This document shows, piece after piece, positions 34,570-43,636 of a stretch of DNA of 64,000 bases. Location of the stretch: positions 46,168 through 110,167 of the forward strand of contig NZ_WKJJ01000001.1 in assembly GCF_009674485.1 (NCBI RefSeq). The letters are read 5' to 3'. The stretch comes from Pseudoduganella rivuli. Its GTDB lineage: Bacteria > Pseudomonadota > Gammaproteobacteria > Burkholderiales > Burkholderiaceae_D. How positions within the stretch are numbered: position 1 is the first letter of the stretch; every line of letters starts with the position of its first letter. Position numbers and translations under genes: made by a program. The notes beneath the pieces are model-generated. The model searched no databases, was not told where the DNA came from, and saw only the letters and a list, made by a program, of their open reading frames with translations.

Positions 34570-35357
34570 CATCGCTGAGCGAGTCCGTGCGACAACTTTC
34601 TCCCGGCACAGGTATGATCGCGCCATCCGCCTCCCCAAATGAGCCTGCCATGTCCGGACCCATCGCCGCCACCTCCGTTCCAGCATCGACTGACGCCCTG
34701 CGCGCTGCCGACCTGAATGAATTGCTGGGCCACAGTTTCACGTGCTGGGATAACGAACGCCGCCAACTGTCGCGCCAGTTACACGACAGTGTGGGTTCAT
34801 CGCTGACGGCGCTGACCATGCACCTGGGCTTGCTGATGCAAAAAATGCCGCCGGAACCGGCGTTGCAGGAACGCGCCACGCAAATGAAAAACCTGCTGCA
34901 CACGGTGATTGAAACCAACCGCAAAATGCAGCATCAGCTGTGGAACGACAAGCTGGAATTCCTCGGCGTGCGCGTGGCGCTGGGCGAACTGGTGACGCAG
35001 TTCGGCGAAGAGCACAAGATATCCGCCCGCGCCAGCCTGCCGGAAGAAGAACCGTGCTGCCCGCGCAGCCATCACGTGGTGCTGTTGCGGGTGCTGGAAG
35101 AAGGACTCAACAATATCGCCGCGCATGCGCAGGCCAGCGCGGTGGAGGTCATCGTTGACGATAACGATGACGAGATCATGCTGACCGTGAAGGATAACGG
35201 CGTCGGGCCTGGCGGGCAGGCCATCGATGGTCAAGGCAAGCATGGGTTGCGGGTGTTGCGGGAGCGGGCCGCGTATCTGGGCGGGACCGTGACGTTGGCT
35301 GCGGGTTCCGGCGGCGGGTCCGTGCTGACCGTGGTGCTGCCGAAGCCAGCGGTTTAA
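34566..35357 (+). CDS. NarX/DegS-type sensor histidine kinase (HisKA_3)
   Basis: 263 residues from the ATG at 34566, coupled to the upstream stop by a 4-base overlap; an ATG at 34650 is an alternative because the first 30 residues look unstructured. The HisKA_3 dimerisation helix has ERRQLSRQLHDSVGSSLTAL, with the phospho-His in QLHD. The HATPase follows (EEGLNNIAAHAQA; VKDNGVGPGGQ; GLRVLRERA). No sensor or membrane domain, so it must receive its signal from a partner, possibly the hybrid protein just upstream. No NarL-type regulator gene follows it. Confidence 0.9.
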   Translation: MTSLSESVRQLSPGTGMIAPSASPNEPAMSGPIAATSVPASTDALRAADLNELLGHSFTCWDNERRQLSRQLHDSVGSSLTALTMHLGLLMQKMPPEPALQERATQMKNLLHTVIETNRKMQHQLWNDKLEFLGVRVALGELVTQFGEEHKISARASLPEEEPCCPRSHHVVLLRVLEEGLNNIAAHAQASAVEVIVDDNDDEIMLTVKDNGVGPGGQAIDGQGKHGLRVLRERAAYLGGTVTLAAGSGGGSVLTVVLPKPAV

Positions 35358-35361
35358 AAGC

Positions 35362-36717
35362 TCAATGCAATTTGACCAGCGGCGTGGAACGCTTGATCAG
35401 GAAGCGCGCCAGCGCCAGCACCGCCGTCCGCACTGTTCCCAGCACAGCCTGGTGATGCATCAGGTGCAAACTGGTGTACATCAGCCGCGCCACAAAACCG
35501 TCGACAAACCAGTTCAAGCCCTTCAGCGACCCCATCAGGCTGCCCACTGACGACGTCTGGCCGAACGACACCAGCGAACCATAGTCGCGGTACACGTACG
35601 GCAACGTGGATGCCGGCTTGCCGGCCGCTTCCCGTAAAAACCGCTCCGCCAGGTAATCGGCTTGCTGGTGCGCCGCCTGGGCGCGAGGCGGCACGGGTTT
35701 GCCGTCGGCCCCTTTGCAAAACGCGCAATCGCCCAGCCCATAAATGTATGGAAAACCCTGCACGGCCAGGTTGGCCGCCACGTCCAGCTGGCCGCCTTTC
35801 ACGGTGGGCAAGCCCAGCGTGGCCAGCAAGTCCGGCGCCTTGATGCCGGCCGCCCATACGACGATGTCGGACGGGTAGCGCCCGCCCTCCTGCGTGGTGA
35901 CGGCGTCCGGTGCAATCGCGGTGACGCGGGTATTGGTGACGACCTTGATGGCCCGCTCGCCCAGCAGGCGCAGCGCGGCGGCGGAGACCCGTTCCGGCAG
36001 CGGCGCCAGGATGCGGGGCGCCCCTTCCAGCAACGTGATGCGCACATCGCGCATGGCTTCCAGGTGGCCGAAACCGTATGATGCATAGACGCCGGTCGCT
36101 TCGCGCAATTCCGCCGCCAGCTCGACGCCCGTGGCGCCGCCGCCAATGATGACGATATCGACACCGGCTGAGCCGGGGCCGGTGCTGCCGGGCGCGGGAC
36201 TGGCCGGGGTGGCGCCGCGGTCGGGCGCGGCACCCTGCCCCTTGCGCAGCGCGGCCTTGGTCAACAGTTTGAGCAACGTGAGGCGGAAGCGCTCCGCATC
36301 TTCCGTCGCATTAAGGGAAATCGTGTGTTCCTTGGCGCCGGGAACGCCAAAGTAATTTGACGTGCTGCCGACCGCCAGCACCAGCGATTCAAATGAAATC
36401 ACCCGTTGCGGCAACACTTCTTCGTGCTCCGCCGTGGTGATGGCCGCCACCGTCAGGGTCCTGGCGTGGGGATCGAGCGCCGTCATCGGCCCGTAGGCAA
36501 ACGTGAAGCCGTTGTCGTGCGCCAGCATCTGGTACGACAAGCCTTCCTGGTGGATATCCAGCGTACCCGCCGCCACCTCGTGCAGCGACGGTTTCCAGAT
36601 GTGGTACAGGCGGCTGTCGACCAGCATCACCTGTTCGGGACCAAGCCGGCGGCCCAGCTTGCAGGCCAGCTCCAATCCGCCGGCCCCGCCTCCTACGATG
36701 ACGATTTTGCTGTGCAA
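35362..36717 (-). CDS. FAD-dependent NADH dehydrogenase, NDH-2 type
   Basis: 451 residues. The likely start is a TTG at 36717, preceded by GAGGGAG at five bases and followed by HSKIVIVGGGAGGLELACKL, where the FAD-binding fold begins. A second dinucleotide motif (VDIVIIGGGATGVELAAEL) binds NAD(P)H. GLGDCAFCKGADGKPVPPRA matches the NDH-2 FAD-binding element. The C-terminal region has the LMYTSLHLMHH helix that docks type II dehydrogenases on the membrane. It should oxidise NADH and reduce quinone without pumping protons. A long upstream in-frame extension overlaps the next gene and is not real. Confidence 0.88.
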   Translation of the reverse strand: MHSKIVIVGGGAGGLELACKLGRRLGPEQVMLVDSRLYHIWKPSLHEVAAGTLDIHQEGLSYQMLAHDNGFTFAYGPMTALDPHARTLTVAAITTAEHEEVLPQRVISFESLVLAVGSTSNYFGVPGAKEHTISLNATEDAERFRLTLLKLLTKAALRKGQGAAPDRGATPASPAPGSTGPGSAGVDIVIIGGGATGVELAAELREATGVYASYGFGHLEAMRDVRITLLEGAPRILAPLPERVSAAALRLLGERAIKVVTNTRVTAIAPDAVTTQEGGRYPSDIVVWAAGIKAPDLLATLGLPTVKGGQLDVAANLAVQGFPYIYGLGDCAFCKGADGKPVPPRAQAAHQQADYLAERFLREAAGKPASTLPYVYRDYGSLVSFGQTSSVGSLMGSLKGLNWFVDGFVARLMYTSLHLMHHQAVLGTVRTAVLALARFLIKRSTPLVKLH

Positions 36718-36739
36718 TGGCGCTCCCTCATGGGTTGGT

Positions 36740-37195
36740 TCAGTCGTCCTTGTGATGGCCTTTGCCGTGGTGCTTGCCTTCGTGCTTGCCCTCGTGCTTG
36801 TCGTGATGCTTGTCGTGGCCATGACCATGATCGCCGCGGTCGCCGCGGTCGCCATAGTCGCCGTGGTGGCTTTCACGGTAGCGCGGCGCATAGTCATTGA
36901 CGTACCAGTCGTCGCGCACGAAGTACACTTTGCGGCCGCAAGCGTTGTACTTGCCGCAGTGCTTCGACCATTTCTTTTCATGGCCCGGCGGCACGCGCAG
37001 GTACAGCGGCGCCTCGATCACGCGCACCGGGCGCTGGATGATGACAGGTTCCGCGTAAATCACGGGCGGCGGCGCCATGTTGCCGATATCGATACGGCCA
37101 TAGAAGCCGGGCTGGCCGACGCTGATGGATACATTCTGTGCGCTGGCGGCTGCGGACACTGCCAGCAGGCTGGCTGCGATCAGGATCTTGTTCAT
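36740..37195 (-). CDS. Secreted His/Asp/Lys-rich hypothetical protein
   Basis: 151 residues. A signal peptide (MNKILIAASLLAVSAAASAQ) is cleaved after ASA. The mature part has VSISVGQPGFYGRIDIGN, then a Cys pair (SKHCGKYNACGRKVYFVRDD) and the 'WYVNDYAPRYRE' stretch common in similar betaproteobacterial proteins. The last 40 residues are mostly His, Lys, Gly and Asp, in repeats such as DRGD and KHEG, and may bind metal. It is 22 bases upstream of the NDH-2 gene on the same strand and may form an operon with it. Function unknown. Confidence 0.75.
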   Translation of the reverse strand: MNKILIAASLLAVSAAASAQNVSISVGQPGFYGRIDIGNMAPPPVIYAEPVIIQRPVRVIEAPLYLRVPPGHEKKWSKHCGKYNACGRKVYFVRDDWYVNDYAPRYRESHHGDYGDRGDRGDHGHGHDKHHDKHEGKHEGKHHGKGHHKDD

Positions 37196-37293
37196 GTTGA
37201 TTTTATGGTCAGGTTATTCGAATTACTCAGGACTACGGCGTCATTGTAATATTTCCTGCTATCAACGTCTGTACGCTACCGTACATAAGGCAA

Positions 37294-38052
37294 CTAAAAG
37301 TTAGCGATTGGCAACACCAAGCCGGTAAACCACGCCCATTGCGGCGTCGCGCGGTTCAATCCGCGCGCCACGCCTACGTCCACGGTCAGGCGCGGATGGG
37401 GGCTGTAGGCTGCCGCCGCCAGCAGTTGCGCGGTGGATGGCGTGCCGCTGCGGCGTGCGCCGGACCATTCCACCGTCGCACCCCATTGCGCGTTGACCGG
37501 CGTGGAAAACGATGCCGACATGCCGGTTTGTATCCGCCCTTCCCCGGGCGCACGGGCGCCGATGCGGGTGGCGTTCAGGTTGGCATCCATGTGGATCGCC
37601 CCGAAGTCGCGGCTGCAAATGCCGTTCACGGCATAATCGGCCTTGCCGCTGCCGATGCCGGTTTTCGCGGTTGGCGCCCGCGCAGTCCATTCCAGCCCGT
37701 ATGCCTCGCCTTCGCCCGCCAGCCACGCGCGCTTCAGCGTGAATGCCGTATCGCCGGCGCCCCGTTCGCGCGCCATGCCGGGTTCGCGCTGCGATACCCA
37801 CGCTTCGCCCCCCACCACCACGCCCCATTCCGGATTGAAGCCCAGCTTCAGGGCGTACGGCAGGCTGCTGCGGCGGGCGCCATGGTCACGCTGGCCCAGG
37901 CCGCCCAGTTCCAGTTCGAGCTGGCCGGGCGCCGGCAATTGCGCGGGACTGGAGACCGACGGGCGGTATGGCGTGACCGGGGGAGCATCGTCCGCATGGC
38001 TCGCCAGCGGCATCGTCAATAACAGGAAGATCGCGGCACTGCGCTGGCGCAT
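37294..38052 (-). CDS. Secreted beta-barrel-like protein (MetA-pathway-type)
   Basis: 252 residues from the ATG at 38052, which has a strong ribosome site (GGAGG, 5 bases upstream). A signal peptide (MRQRSAAIFLLLTMPLASHA) precedes a PVTPYRPSVSSPAQLPAPGQ stretch and alternating beta strands of the type seen in outer-membrane 'MetA pathway of phenol degradation' proteins (LELELGGLG; YALKLGFNPEWGVVVGG). No other motif. It is divergent from the MarR gene, whose palindrome lies about 80 bp away, so MarR may co-regulate it. Substrate unknown. Confidence 0.7.
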   Translation of the reverse strand: MRQRSAAIFLLLTMPLASHADDAPPVTPYRPSVSSPAQLPAPGQLELELGGLGQRDHGARRSSLPYALKLGFNPEWGVVVGGEAWVSQREPGMARERGAGDTAFTLKRAWLAGEGEAYGLEWTARAPTAKTGIGSGKADYAVNGICSRDFGAIHMDANLNATRIGARAPGEGRIQTGMSASFSTPVNAQWGATVEWSGARRSGTPSTAQLLAAAAYSPHPRLTVDVGVARGLNRATPQWAWFTGLVLPIANF

Positions 38053-38130
38053 CTGAACCTCCATATTGTCGTCAATTGTTGTGGGTCATGACAGCCTAGC
38101 ATGCCCGGGAAAGCCATGCTAAACTAATAG

Positions 38131-38142
38131 TTAGATATCTAA
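38131..38142. promoter_or_regulatory. Perfect 12-bp palindrome, candidate MarR operator
   Basis: TTAGATATCTAA is a perfect palindrome, 16 bp upstream of the MarR start, flanked by half-sites CTAATAG and GATTAGT. It lies between the divergent barrel-like gene and the efflux operon. The MarR ATG has no obvious ribosome site. Confidence 0.65.
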
Positions 38143-38158
38143 TGATTAGTCAGATAAT

Positions 38159-38593
38159 ATGTCACAGTCTAACGATGAACGCTTTGCCATAGCATTGCAT
38201 ACCACGGCGCGCCTGTGGCGCGTGGCGCTGGACCGCCGCCTGAAAGACCTGGGCATGGGCCAGGCCAGCTGGATGACGATAGCCACCGTGGCCAAGGGCG
38301 AACCGTTGTCGCAGACGGAACTGGCCAGCCGCATCGGCGTGGAAGACCCGACCATGGTGGCCATGATCGACCGCCTGGTGAAAGCAGGCCACCTGGTGCG
38401 CACGCCGTCCGAGACCGACCGCCGCGTGAAACTGGTGTCGCTGACCGATGGCGGCCGCGAGATTTATGCGCGCGTGAAAAAAGAAGCGGAAGCGTTCCGG
38501 CACGACATCCTGGGCGATGCCGACGCGGCGAAGCTGGCGGAGGTCGCGGACTTCCTGGAGGCCGTGCAGCGCAGGATCGAAGCGCAGCCATGA
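38159..38593 (+). CDS. MarR-family transcriptional regulator
   Basis: 144 residues. The winged helix-turn-helix is clear (LSQTELASRIGVEDPTMVAM; LVKAGHLVRTPSETDRRVKL; VSLTDGG). It begins the four-gene efflux operon and its stop overlaps the permease ATG by 4 bases. The palindrome at 38131-38142 is the probable operator, giving autorepression relieved by an aromatic or drug-like ligand, as is usual for the family. Confidence 0.92.
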   Translation: MSQSNDERFAIALHTTARLWRVALDRRLKDLGMGQASWMTIATVAKGEPLSQTELASRIGVEDPTMVAMIDRLVKAGHLVRTPSETDRRVKLVSLTDGGREIYARVKKEAEAFRHDILGDADAAKLAEVADFLEAVQRRIEAQP

Positions 38594-40113
38594 CAGCCAC
38601 GCCGGCGCAGCCGCAGCAAGCTCCAATCAACCGGCGCATGATCACCTTGTCGATCATGCTGGCCACCGTGATCCAGGCGCTGGACGGCACCATTGCCAAC
38701 GTGGCGCTGCCGCACATGCAGGGCAGCCTGTCGGCGTCGCAGGACCAGATCACGTGGGTGCTGACGTCGTTCATCGTGGCGGCCGCGATCGCCACGCCGC
38801 TGACGGGCTGGCTGTGCGACCGTTTCGGCCTGAAAAACGTGTTCCTGATGTCGGTGGCCGGCTTTACGCTGGCGTCCGTGCTGTGTGGCCTGTCGATGAG
38901 CCTGGGCCAGATCGTCGGCGCGCGCCTGTTGCAGGGCGTGTTCGGCGCGGCGCTGGTGCCGCTGTCGCAATCCGTGCTGCTCGATATCAATCCCCGTGAA
39001 AAACACGGTTCCGCCATGGCGGTCTGGGGCATGGGCGTCATGATCGGCCCCATCCTCGGCCCCACCCTGGGCGGCTGGCTGACGGACAGCTATGACTGGC
39101 GCTGGGTGTTTTTCATCAACGTGCCGGTCGGCGCGCTGGCGTTTTACGGCATCTGGAAATACATCCGCCCCACCGCCGCGACGCGCCGCATGCGTTTCGA
39201 CGTGTTCGGCTTCGCCACGCTCAGCCTGGCCATCGGCGCACTGCAAATGCTGCTGGACCGGGGCGAACAGAATGACTGGTTCGCGTCAACGGAAACGTGG
39301 GTGGAAGCCGTGGTGCTGGCGCTGTCGTTTGCGTGGTTTGCCGCGCACACCGCGTTTTCGCCGGCCGGCAGCACGTTCTTCAATTACCGCCTGCTGAAAA
39401 ATGCGAATTACGTCAGCGGCCTGCTGTTCATTTTCATTGTCGGCATGGTGCTGTTCGCCACGCGCGCATTGACGCCGACCCTGCTGCAAGGCTTGATGGG
39501 TTACCCCGCCACGGTGGCGGGTCTCGTGACGGCGCCAAGCGGGCTGGGCACCATGGTCGCCATGCTGATCGTGGGCCGCCTGGTCGGCAAATTCGACGTG
39601 CGCCTGCTGCTGGCCACCGGTTTTGCCATCACGGCCTTTTCGCTGTGGCAAATGAGCGACTACACGCTGGTGCTGTCGACGCACGACATCATCTGGCCGG
39701 GCGTGATCCAGGGGCTGGGACTGGGCCTCGTGTTCGTGCCGCTGTCGACCGCCACCTTCGCCACCCTGCCGGCCGAATTGCGCGCCGACGGTACCGCCAT
39801 TTACAGCCTGGTGCGCAATATCGGCAGCAGTGTCGGCATCGCGCTGGTGCAAACGCTGTTGGTGCGCAATACGCAGACCGTGCACGCGGCGCTGGTGGCA
39901 CGGGCCGTGGTGACGGACACCACGCCGGACGCGCTGAACTTGCTGAACCTGGAAGTGACCCGGCAGGCGTCGATGATCGCCTATGTCGACGATTTCTGGC
40001 TGATGACGATATTGACCCTGGCCGCGATTCCGCTGCTGGTGCTGGTGCGCCAGCCGGCCAAAAGCGCCGCCGCCAAACCCGACCCCGCCGCCAGCCACGC
40101 GGCCATGGAGTAA
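38590..40113 (+). CDS. emrB: MFS drug transporter, DHA2 family (EmrB/QacA-like)
   Basis: 507 residues with 14 predicted membrane segments. The TM1 motif LDGTIANVALPHMQG and motif C (GVMIGPILGPTLGGWL) mark the DHA2 group, and the TM5-loop WRWVFFINVPVG is present. It should drive drug/proton antiport across the inner membrane and hand substrate to the adaptor and outer-membrane proteins encoded downstream. It is coupled to MarR by a 4-base overlap; the OMF gene starts 5 bases after its stop. Confidence 0.94.
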   Translation: MTATPAQPQQAPINRRMITLSIMLATVIQALDGTIANVALPHMQGSLSASQDQITWVLTSFIVAAAIATPLTGWLCDRFGLKNVFLMSVAGFTLASVLCGLSMSLGQIVGARLLQGVFGAALVPLSQSVLLDINPREKHGSAMAVWGMGVMIGPILGPTLGGWLTDSYDWRWVFFINVPVGALAFYGIWKYIRPTAATRRMRFDVFGFATLSLAIGALQMLLDRGEQNDWFASTETWVEAVVLALSFAWFAAHTAFSPAGSTFFNYRLLKNANYVSGLLFIFIVGMVLFATRALTPTLLQGLMGYPATVAGLVTAPSGLGTMVAMLIVGRLVGKFDVRLLLATGFAITAFSLWQMSDYTLVLSTHDIIWPGVIQGLGLGLVFVPLSTATFATLPAELRADGTAIYSLVRNIGSSVGIALVQTLLVRNTQTVHAALVARAVVTDTTPDALNLLNLEVTRQASMIAYVDDFWLMTILTLAAIPLLVLVRQPAKSAAAKPDPAASHAAME

Positions 40114-40118
40114 CGAAC

Positions 40119-41606
40119 ATGCCATTGCATACGCTCCGGCGACCTGTTGCCTTAGCCTGCCTCGGCGCTCTGACGGCGCTGGGCCTGGCCGGCTGTGTTT
40201 CCATCCCGGCCGACCACACGCCGCCGGGCAAGACCGCCCCGCACGCAATACCCGCGTCGCTGGCCGCCATCGGCGCCGCCGACATCCGGCTGGCCCGCGA
40301 CGGCTGGCCCGACGCGAACTGGTGGCAAGCTTATGGCGATCCGCAACTCGATGCGCTCATCGCGGCCGCGCTGGCGTCCAGTCCATCGCTGGATGCCGCC
40401 GCCGCGCGCATCGCGCAGGCGCAGTCGGTGCAAGCCCATGCCGCCGCGGAAGGCGGTCTGGCGGCCGGCGTCACCGGCAACGCCAACCGCCAGCGCTATT
40501 CCGCCACCGGCCTGCTGCCCGCGCCGATCGGCGGCAGCTGGTTCACCGAGGCATCGGTACGCATCGAAACCCGCTATGACTTCGACTGGTGGGGCAAGCA
40601 CAAGGCGCAAGTGGCCGCGGCCGCGGGCGACGTGCAGGCGCGCCGCGCGGAGCTGGCGCAAGCGGAACGGGCGCTGGCCGCCGCCCTCGCGCAAAGCTAT
40701 TTCCGCCTGCAAGGCGGTTGGGCGCACCGCGCCAACCTGGCGCTGCGCATGGCGGCGCAACGGGACGTCATTGCCGACACCGAAAAACGCGTGGCGCACG
40801 GCCTGGCCGTGGCCGATGAAGCGCGCCGCGCGCAGGCGGACCTGGCGCTGCTGGCCCGCGATGCGGCGGCCATCGATGGCGCCAACCTGCATGAGCGCGA
40901 AGCATTGCGCGCGCTGGCCGGCGGCGCCGGTGCGGCCGGCCTGATCGCTTCGCTGGCGCCGCGCGCATTGCCCGCTGCCGCCCCCGCGCTGCCGTCGCAA
41001 CTGGGCATGGAACTGCTGGCGCGCCGCCCGGATTTGCAGGCAGCCCGCTGGCGCGTGGAAGCATCGCTGAACCGCATCGATGCCGCCAGGGCCGCGTTTT
41101 ACCCGGATATCGACATGGCGGCCGGCATCGGCCTGAATACGATTTCACTGGAACGCCTGCTGACGCTCCCCAGCCGCACCTTCATGGCGGGACCGTCGAT
41201 CGCCCTGCCCCTGTTCGACAGCAAGCTGCTGGCGGCACAGCTCGACAGCGCGCGCCAGCAGCGCAACGCCCTGGTGGCCGACTACAACCAGGCCGTGCTC
41301 GATGCCGTGCGCATGGTGGCACAGGATGCCGCCACCGTGCAGGCGTTCGATGGGCAATTGTCCGAACAGCAGGCCGCGATTGCCGTTTTGTCCACGCAGC
41401 TAGCCACAGTACAGCGCCGCGTGGACGCCGGGCTGTCCGGCCGCCGCGCCGCGCTCGATGCACAACTGACGCTGCTGGGCTTGCAGGACCAGCAGCTGCA
41501 ACTGCGGCAGGCCCAGGCGCTGGCGCATGTCGCCTTGATCCATACACTGGGCGGCGGCTACCAGGCCGCGCCCTTATCAGTACCCGCACTGTCCCAACAC
41601 CCATGA
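40119..41606 (+). CDS. Efflux outer-membrane lipoprotein (NodT family)
   Basis: 495 residues. Lipobox LAGCV near residue 26. The body matches NodT/OprM channels: WPDANWWQAYGDPQLDALI; the 'ARRPDLQAARWRVEASLNRI' repeat; and a C-terminal half with a matching FMAGPSIALPLFD. It should form the outer-membrane exit duct for the MFS pump. Its stop overlaps the adaptor ATG by 4 bases. The placing of the OMF gene between permease and adaptor is less common than adaptor first. Confidence 0.92.
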   Translation: MPLHTLRRPVALACLGALTALGLAGCVSIPADHTPPGKTAPHAIPASLAAIGAADIRLARDGWPDANWWQAYGDPQLDALIAAALASSPSLDAAAARIAQAQSVQAHAAAEGGLAAGVTGNANRQRYSATGLLPAPIGGSWFTEASVRIETRYDFDWWGKHKAQVAAAAGDVQARRAELAQAERALAAALAQSYFRLQGGWAHRANLALRMAAQRDVIADTEKRVAHGLAVADEARRAQADLALLARDAAAIDGANLHEREALRALAGGAGAAGLIASLAPRALPAAAPALPSQLGMELLARRPDLQAARWRVEASLNRIDAARAAFYPDIDMAAGIGLNTISLERLLTLPSRTFMAGPSIALPLFDSKLLAAQLDSARQQRNALVADYNQAVLDAVRMVAQDAATVQAFDGQLSEQQAAIAVLSTQLATVQRRVDAGLSGRRAALDAQLTLLGLQDQQLQLRQAQALAHVALIHTLGGGYQAAPLSVPALSQHP

Positions 41607-42757
41607 GCACCGCCATGACCACCGAGACCCCGAATCCGCAGCGCCGCAAGCGCGCCCTGGCCGCCATCACCATTGCCTTTATCCTTGCCGGCGCGGCCTA
41701 CGGCGTGTATTACAAGACCACGCTGTCGCACTACCAGGAAACCGATAACGCCTACGTGGGCGGCAACCTGGTGACCCTGTCGTCGCAAGTGGCGGGCAAC
41801 GTGGTGGAAATCGGCGCCGATGAAACGCAGCTGGTCCAGGCGGGCGCACCGGTCGTGAAGCTGGACCCGGCCGATGCCGACGTGGCGCTGCAGCAGGCGC
41901 AAGCCAGGCTGGGCGCCACCGTGCGCCAGCAGCGCCAGCGCTATGCGGACGTGGCGCAATTCGACGCCGCCATTGCGCAGCGCAAGCTGGCGCTGGCCAA
42001 CGCGCAGGAAGACCTGGCGCGCCGCGTGCCGCTGGCGGCCGACCATACGGTGTCGGGCGAAGACGTTGCCCATGCGCGGCAAGCCGTGGCCAATGCCAAA
42101 GCCGCCGTGTCCGTGGCTGAAAAACAGGCGCTGGCGGCGCAAGCGGGCGTGGCTGGCGTGGCGCTGGCCGACCATCCGGCCGTACAGGCCGCGCGGGCCG
42201 AATACATTGCCGCGTGGCTGGCCGTGCGGCGCAATGCGGTGGCGGCCCCCGTCTCCGGTTACGTGGCGCGCCGCAACGTGCAAGTGGGCGCCCGCGTGAC
42301 GCCGGGCCAGCCGCTGCTGGCCATCGTGCCACTGGACCAGTTGTGGGTGGATGCGAACTTCAAGGAATCCGAACTGCGCGACATCCGCATTGGGCAACCC
42401 GCCACCATCGAGGCGGATTTATACGGCAGCAAAGTGGTCTACCACGGCAAGGTGCTGGGCCTGTCGGCCGGCACCGGCAGCGCGTTTTCCGTGCTGCCGG
42501 CGCAAAACGCCAGCGGCAACTGGATCAAGGTGGTGCAGCGCGTGCCGGTCCGCATCGCGCTCGACCCGCGCGAACTGGCCGCGCATCCGCTGCGCATCGG
42601 GCTGTCGACCACGGTGACGGTCGATATCCACCATACCGACGGGCCCATGCTGGGCAGCGCGATGCCGCCGGCGCCCGTGTATCAGACCAGGGTGCTGGAG
42701 CAGCCATTGCAGCAGGCGGGGGTGGCGGCGGATGGGGTGATTGCGCGGAATATGTGA
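41603..42757 (+). CDS. emrA: HlyD/EmrA-family efflux adaptor
   Basis: 384 residues. Cytoplasmic tail, then one membrane segment (about 20-37) and YQETDNAYVGGNLVTLSSQV, the standard EmrA opening. A lipoyl half (VVEIGADETQLVQAGAPVVK), coiled helices (about 80-190), the second lipoyl half (VAAPVSGYVARRNVQVGARV) and a beta-barrel (VDANFKESELRDIRIGQPA) follow. It links the MFS pump to the outer-membrane lipoprotein. Its C-terminal tail is Pro/Ala-rich. A convergent unrecognised gene ends 6 bases beyond it. Confidence 0.93.
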   Translation: MSTAMTTETPNPQRRKRALAAITIAFILAGAAYGVYYKTTLSHYQETDNAYVGGNLVTLSSQVAGNVVEIGADETQLVQAGAPVVKLDPADADVALQQAQARLGATVRQQRQRYADVAQFDAAIAQRKLALANAQEDLARRVPLAADHTVSGEDVAHARQAVANAKAAVSVAEKQALAAQAGVAGVALADHPAVQAARAEYIAAWLAVRRNAVAAPVSGYVARRNVQVGARVTPGQPLLAIVPLDQLWVDANFKESELRDIRIGQPATIEADLYGSKVVYHGKVLGLSAGTGSAFSVLPAQNASGNWIKVVQRVPVRIALDPRELAAHPLRIGLSTTVTVDIHHTDGPMLGSAMPPAPVYQTRVLEQPLQQAGVAADGVIARNM

Positions 42758-42763
42758 GTTCGT

Positions 42764-43336
42764 TTACGGGCGGGACGCGTCTTGAAGACACGCTAATACC
42801 TTGCGTCCCGGATAATCATTTCTGTTCGGGTAAGCCAGGCGATGGTAGCAGGTCCAATAACTCGTTATGCGCCGATCAAGCGTCGCCAGATAGCCGGGAT
42901 TTTCTTCAGCGAACGCCGCAAGCAACGAAGTGTCGCGCGACATGATGCCATGAGCGACGTCATCAGCAATTTCGACAACATATTCCCCCGCTAGCTGGAC
43001 GATATAGGGCGTCAGCCAATAGGCCTCGCTGCCTAACAGATAGCTAAGGCATTCCTGACGCAAGTAGCCGTCATAGTGCCGCGTCCCCAGACATGCGAAT
43101 ACGAGTTGATCGATGCCTTGCGCATCGATCAGCTTTCGGCGCAACAATTCAGGACTGTAATAGAGCCGATAAGGAATCTGCAGGGTCTCGTGATCGACGC
43201 TGACCTTGAACGCGTGGCGCGGCGGGTGCATTTCACCTTTTCGTACCAAGGAAAGAACATCGCGCGCAACGGGCCGCAATCGGGCCGGAATTCCCATCGT
43301 CTCGTCGCATCTCGGTTCGCAAGTGAAAGTAAACAC
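42764..43336 (-). CDS. Hypothetical protein, unrecognised
   Basis: 190 residues, mostly alpha-helical, rich in Tyr, Arg and Leu, with no signal peptide or clear membrane segment. Distinct stretches are VSVDHETLQIPYRLYYSPEL, 'GTRHYDGYLRQECLSYL', 'YWLTPYIVQLAGEYVVEIAD' and LDRRITSYWTCYHRLAYPNR. Base composition is noticeably less GC-rich than the neighbours, suggesting transfer. It converges on the efflux adaptor. HEAT-like or scaffolding roles are guesses; I recognise no family. Confidence 0.65.
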   Translation of the reverse strand: MFTFTCEPRCDETMGIPARLRPVARDVLSLVRKGEMHPPRHAFKVSVDHETLQIPYRLYYSPELLRRKLIDAQGIDQLVFACLGTRHYDGYLRQECLSYLLGSEAYWLTPYIVQLAGEYVVEIADDVAHGIMSRDTSLLAAFAEENPGYLATLDRRITSYWTCYHRLAYPNRNDYPGRKVLACLQDASRP

Positions 43337-43475
43337 GATAACCCTATATTAAAAAATTTGCCTTGAATCGGACGTGCGCCGGGCAGTTACTAACCCAGGA
43401 CTCCAACGGCGTGGCCGCGCCGCACTGGGAACTTGGCTGTGCAGCCCCCCCTCCCGAGGCCCGTATTTGCAAACA

Positions 43476-43598
43476 TGCTCAAATCGAGTGCTCAAACGTG
43501 CTCAAATTTCCTTAATCCTGCTCTTTTTTGGAAACTTGCAGGGAACTCTTTTCGCTACCTGCTGTCTAAATGATTACGTGCCAGGATTTGAGCACGTT
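43476..43598. promoter_or_regulatory. Repeated TGCTCAAA boxes and a 13-bp perfect inverted repeat
   Basis: TGCTCAAA occurs at 43476-43483, 43489-43496 and 43499-43506. The third box is part of AACGTGCTCAAAT (43495-43507), matched perfectly by the inverted copy ATTTGAGCACGTT (43586-43598). TTCGAGCA follows. The 300-base gap between divergent genes at 43336 and 43637 holds no gene, only these sites. They are probably operators for one or both flanking genes; looping between the arms is possible. Confidence 0.55.
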
Positions 43599-43636
43599 CG
43601 AGCATAAAAGAAGCAAGTTTAAGGAAGGAGAAGAGC

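Noticed and set aside
36718..36981. N-terminal extension of the NDH-2 protein
   Set aside because: It is a Thr/Ala-rich frame overlapping the His-rich gene; the FAD-binding fold starts at the TTG with a good ribosome site.
43337..43636. A gene in the gap before the 204-residue protein
   Set aside because: Available frames are short, low in coding character and cover the operator-like repeats; I see only regulatory sequence there.
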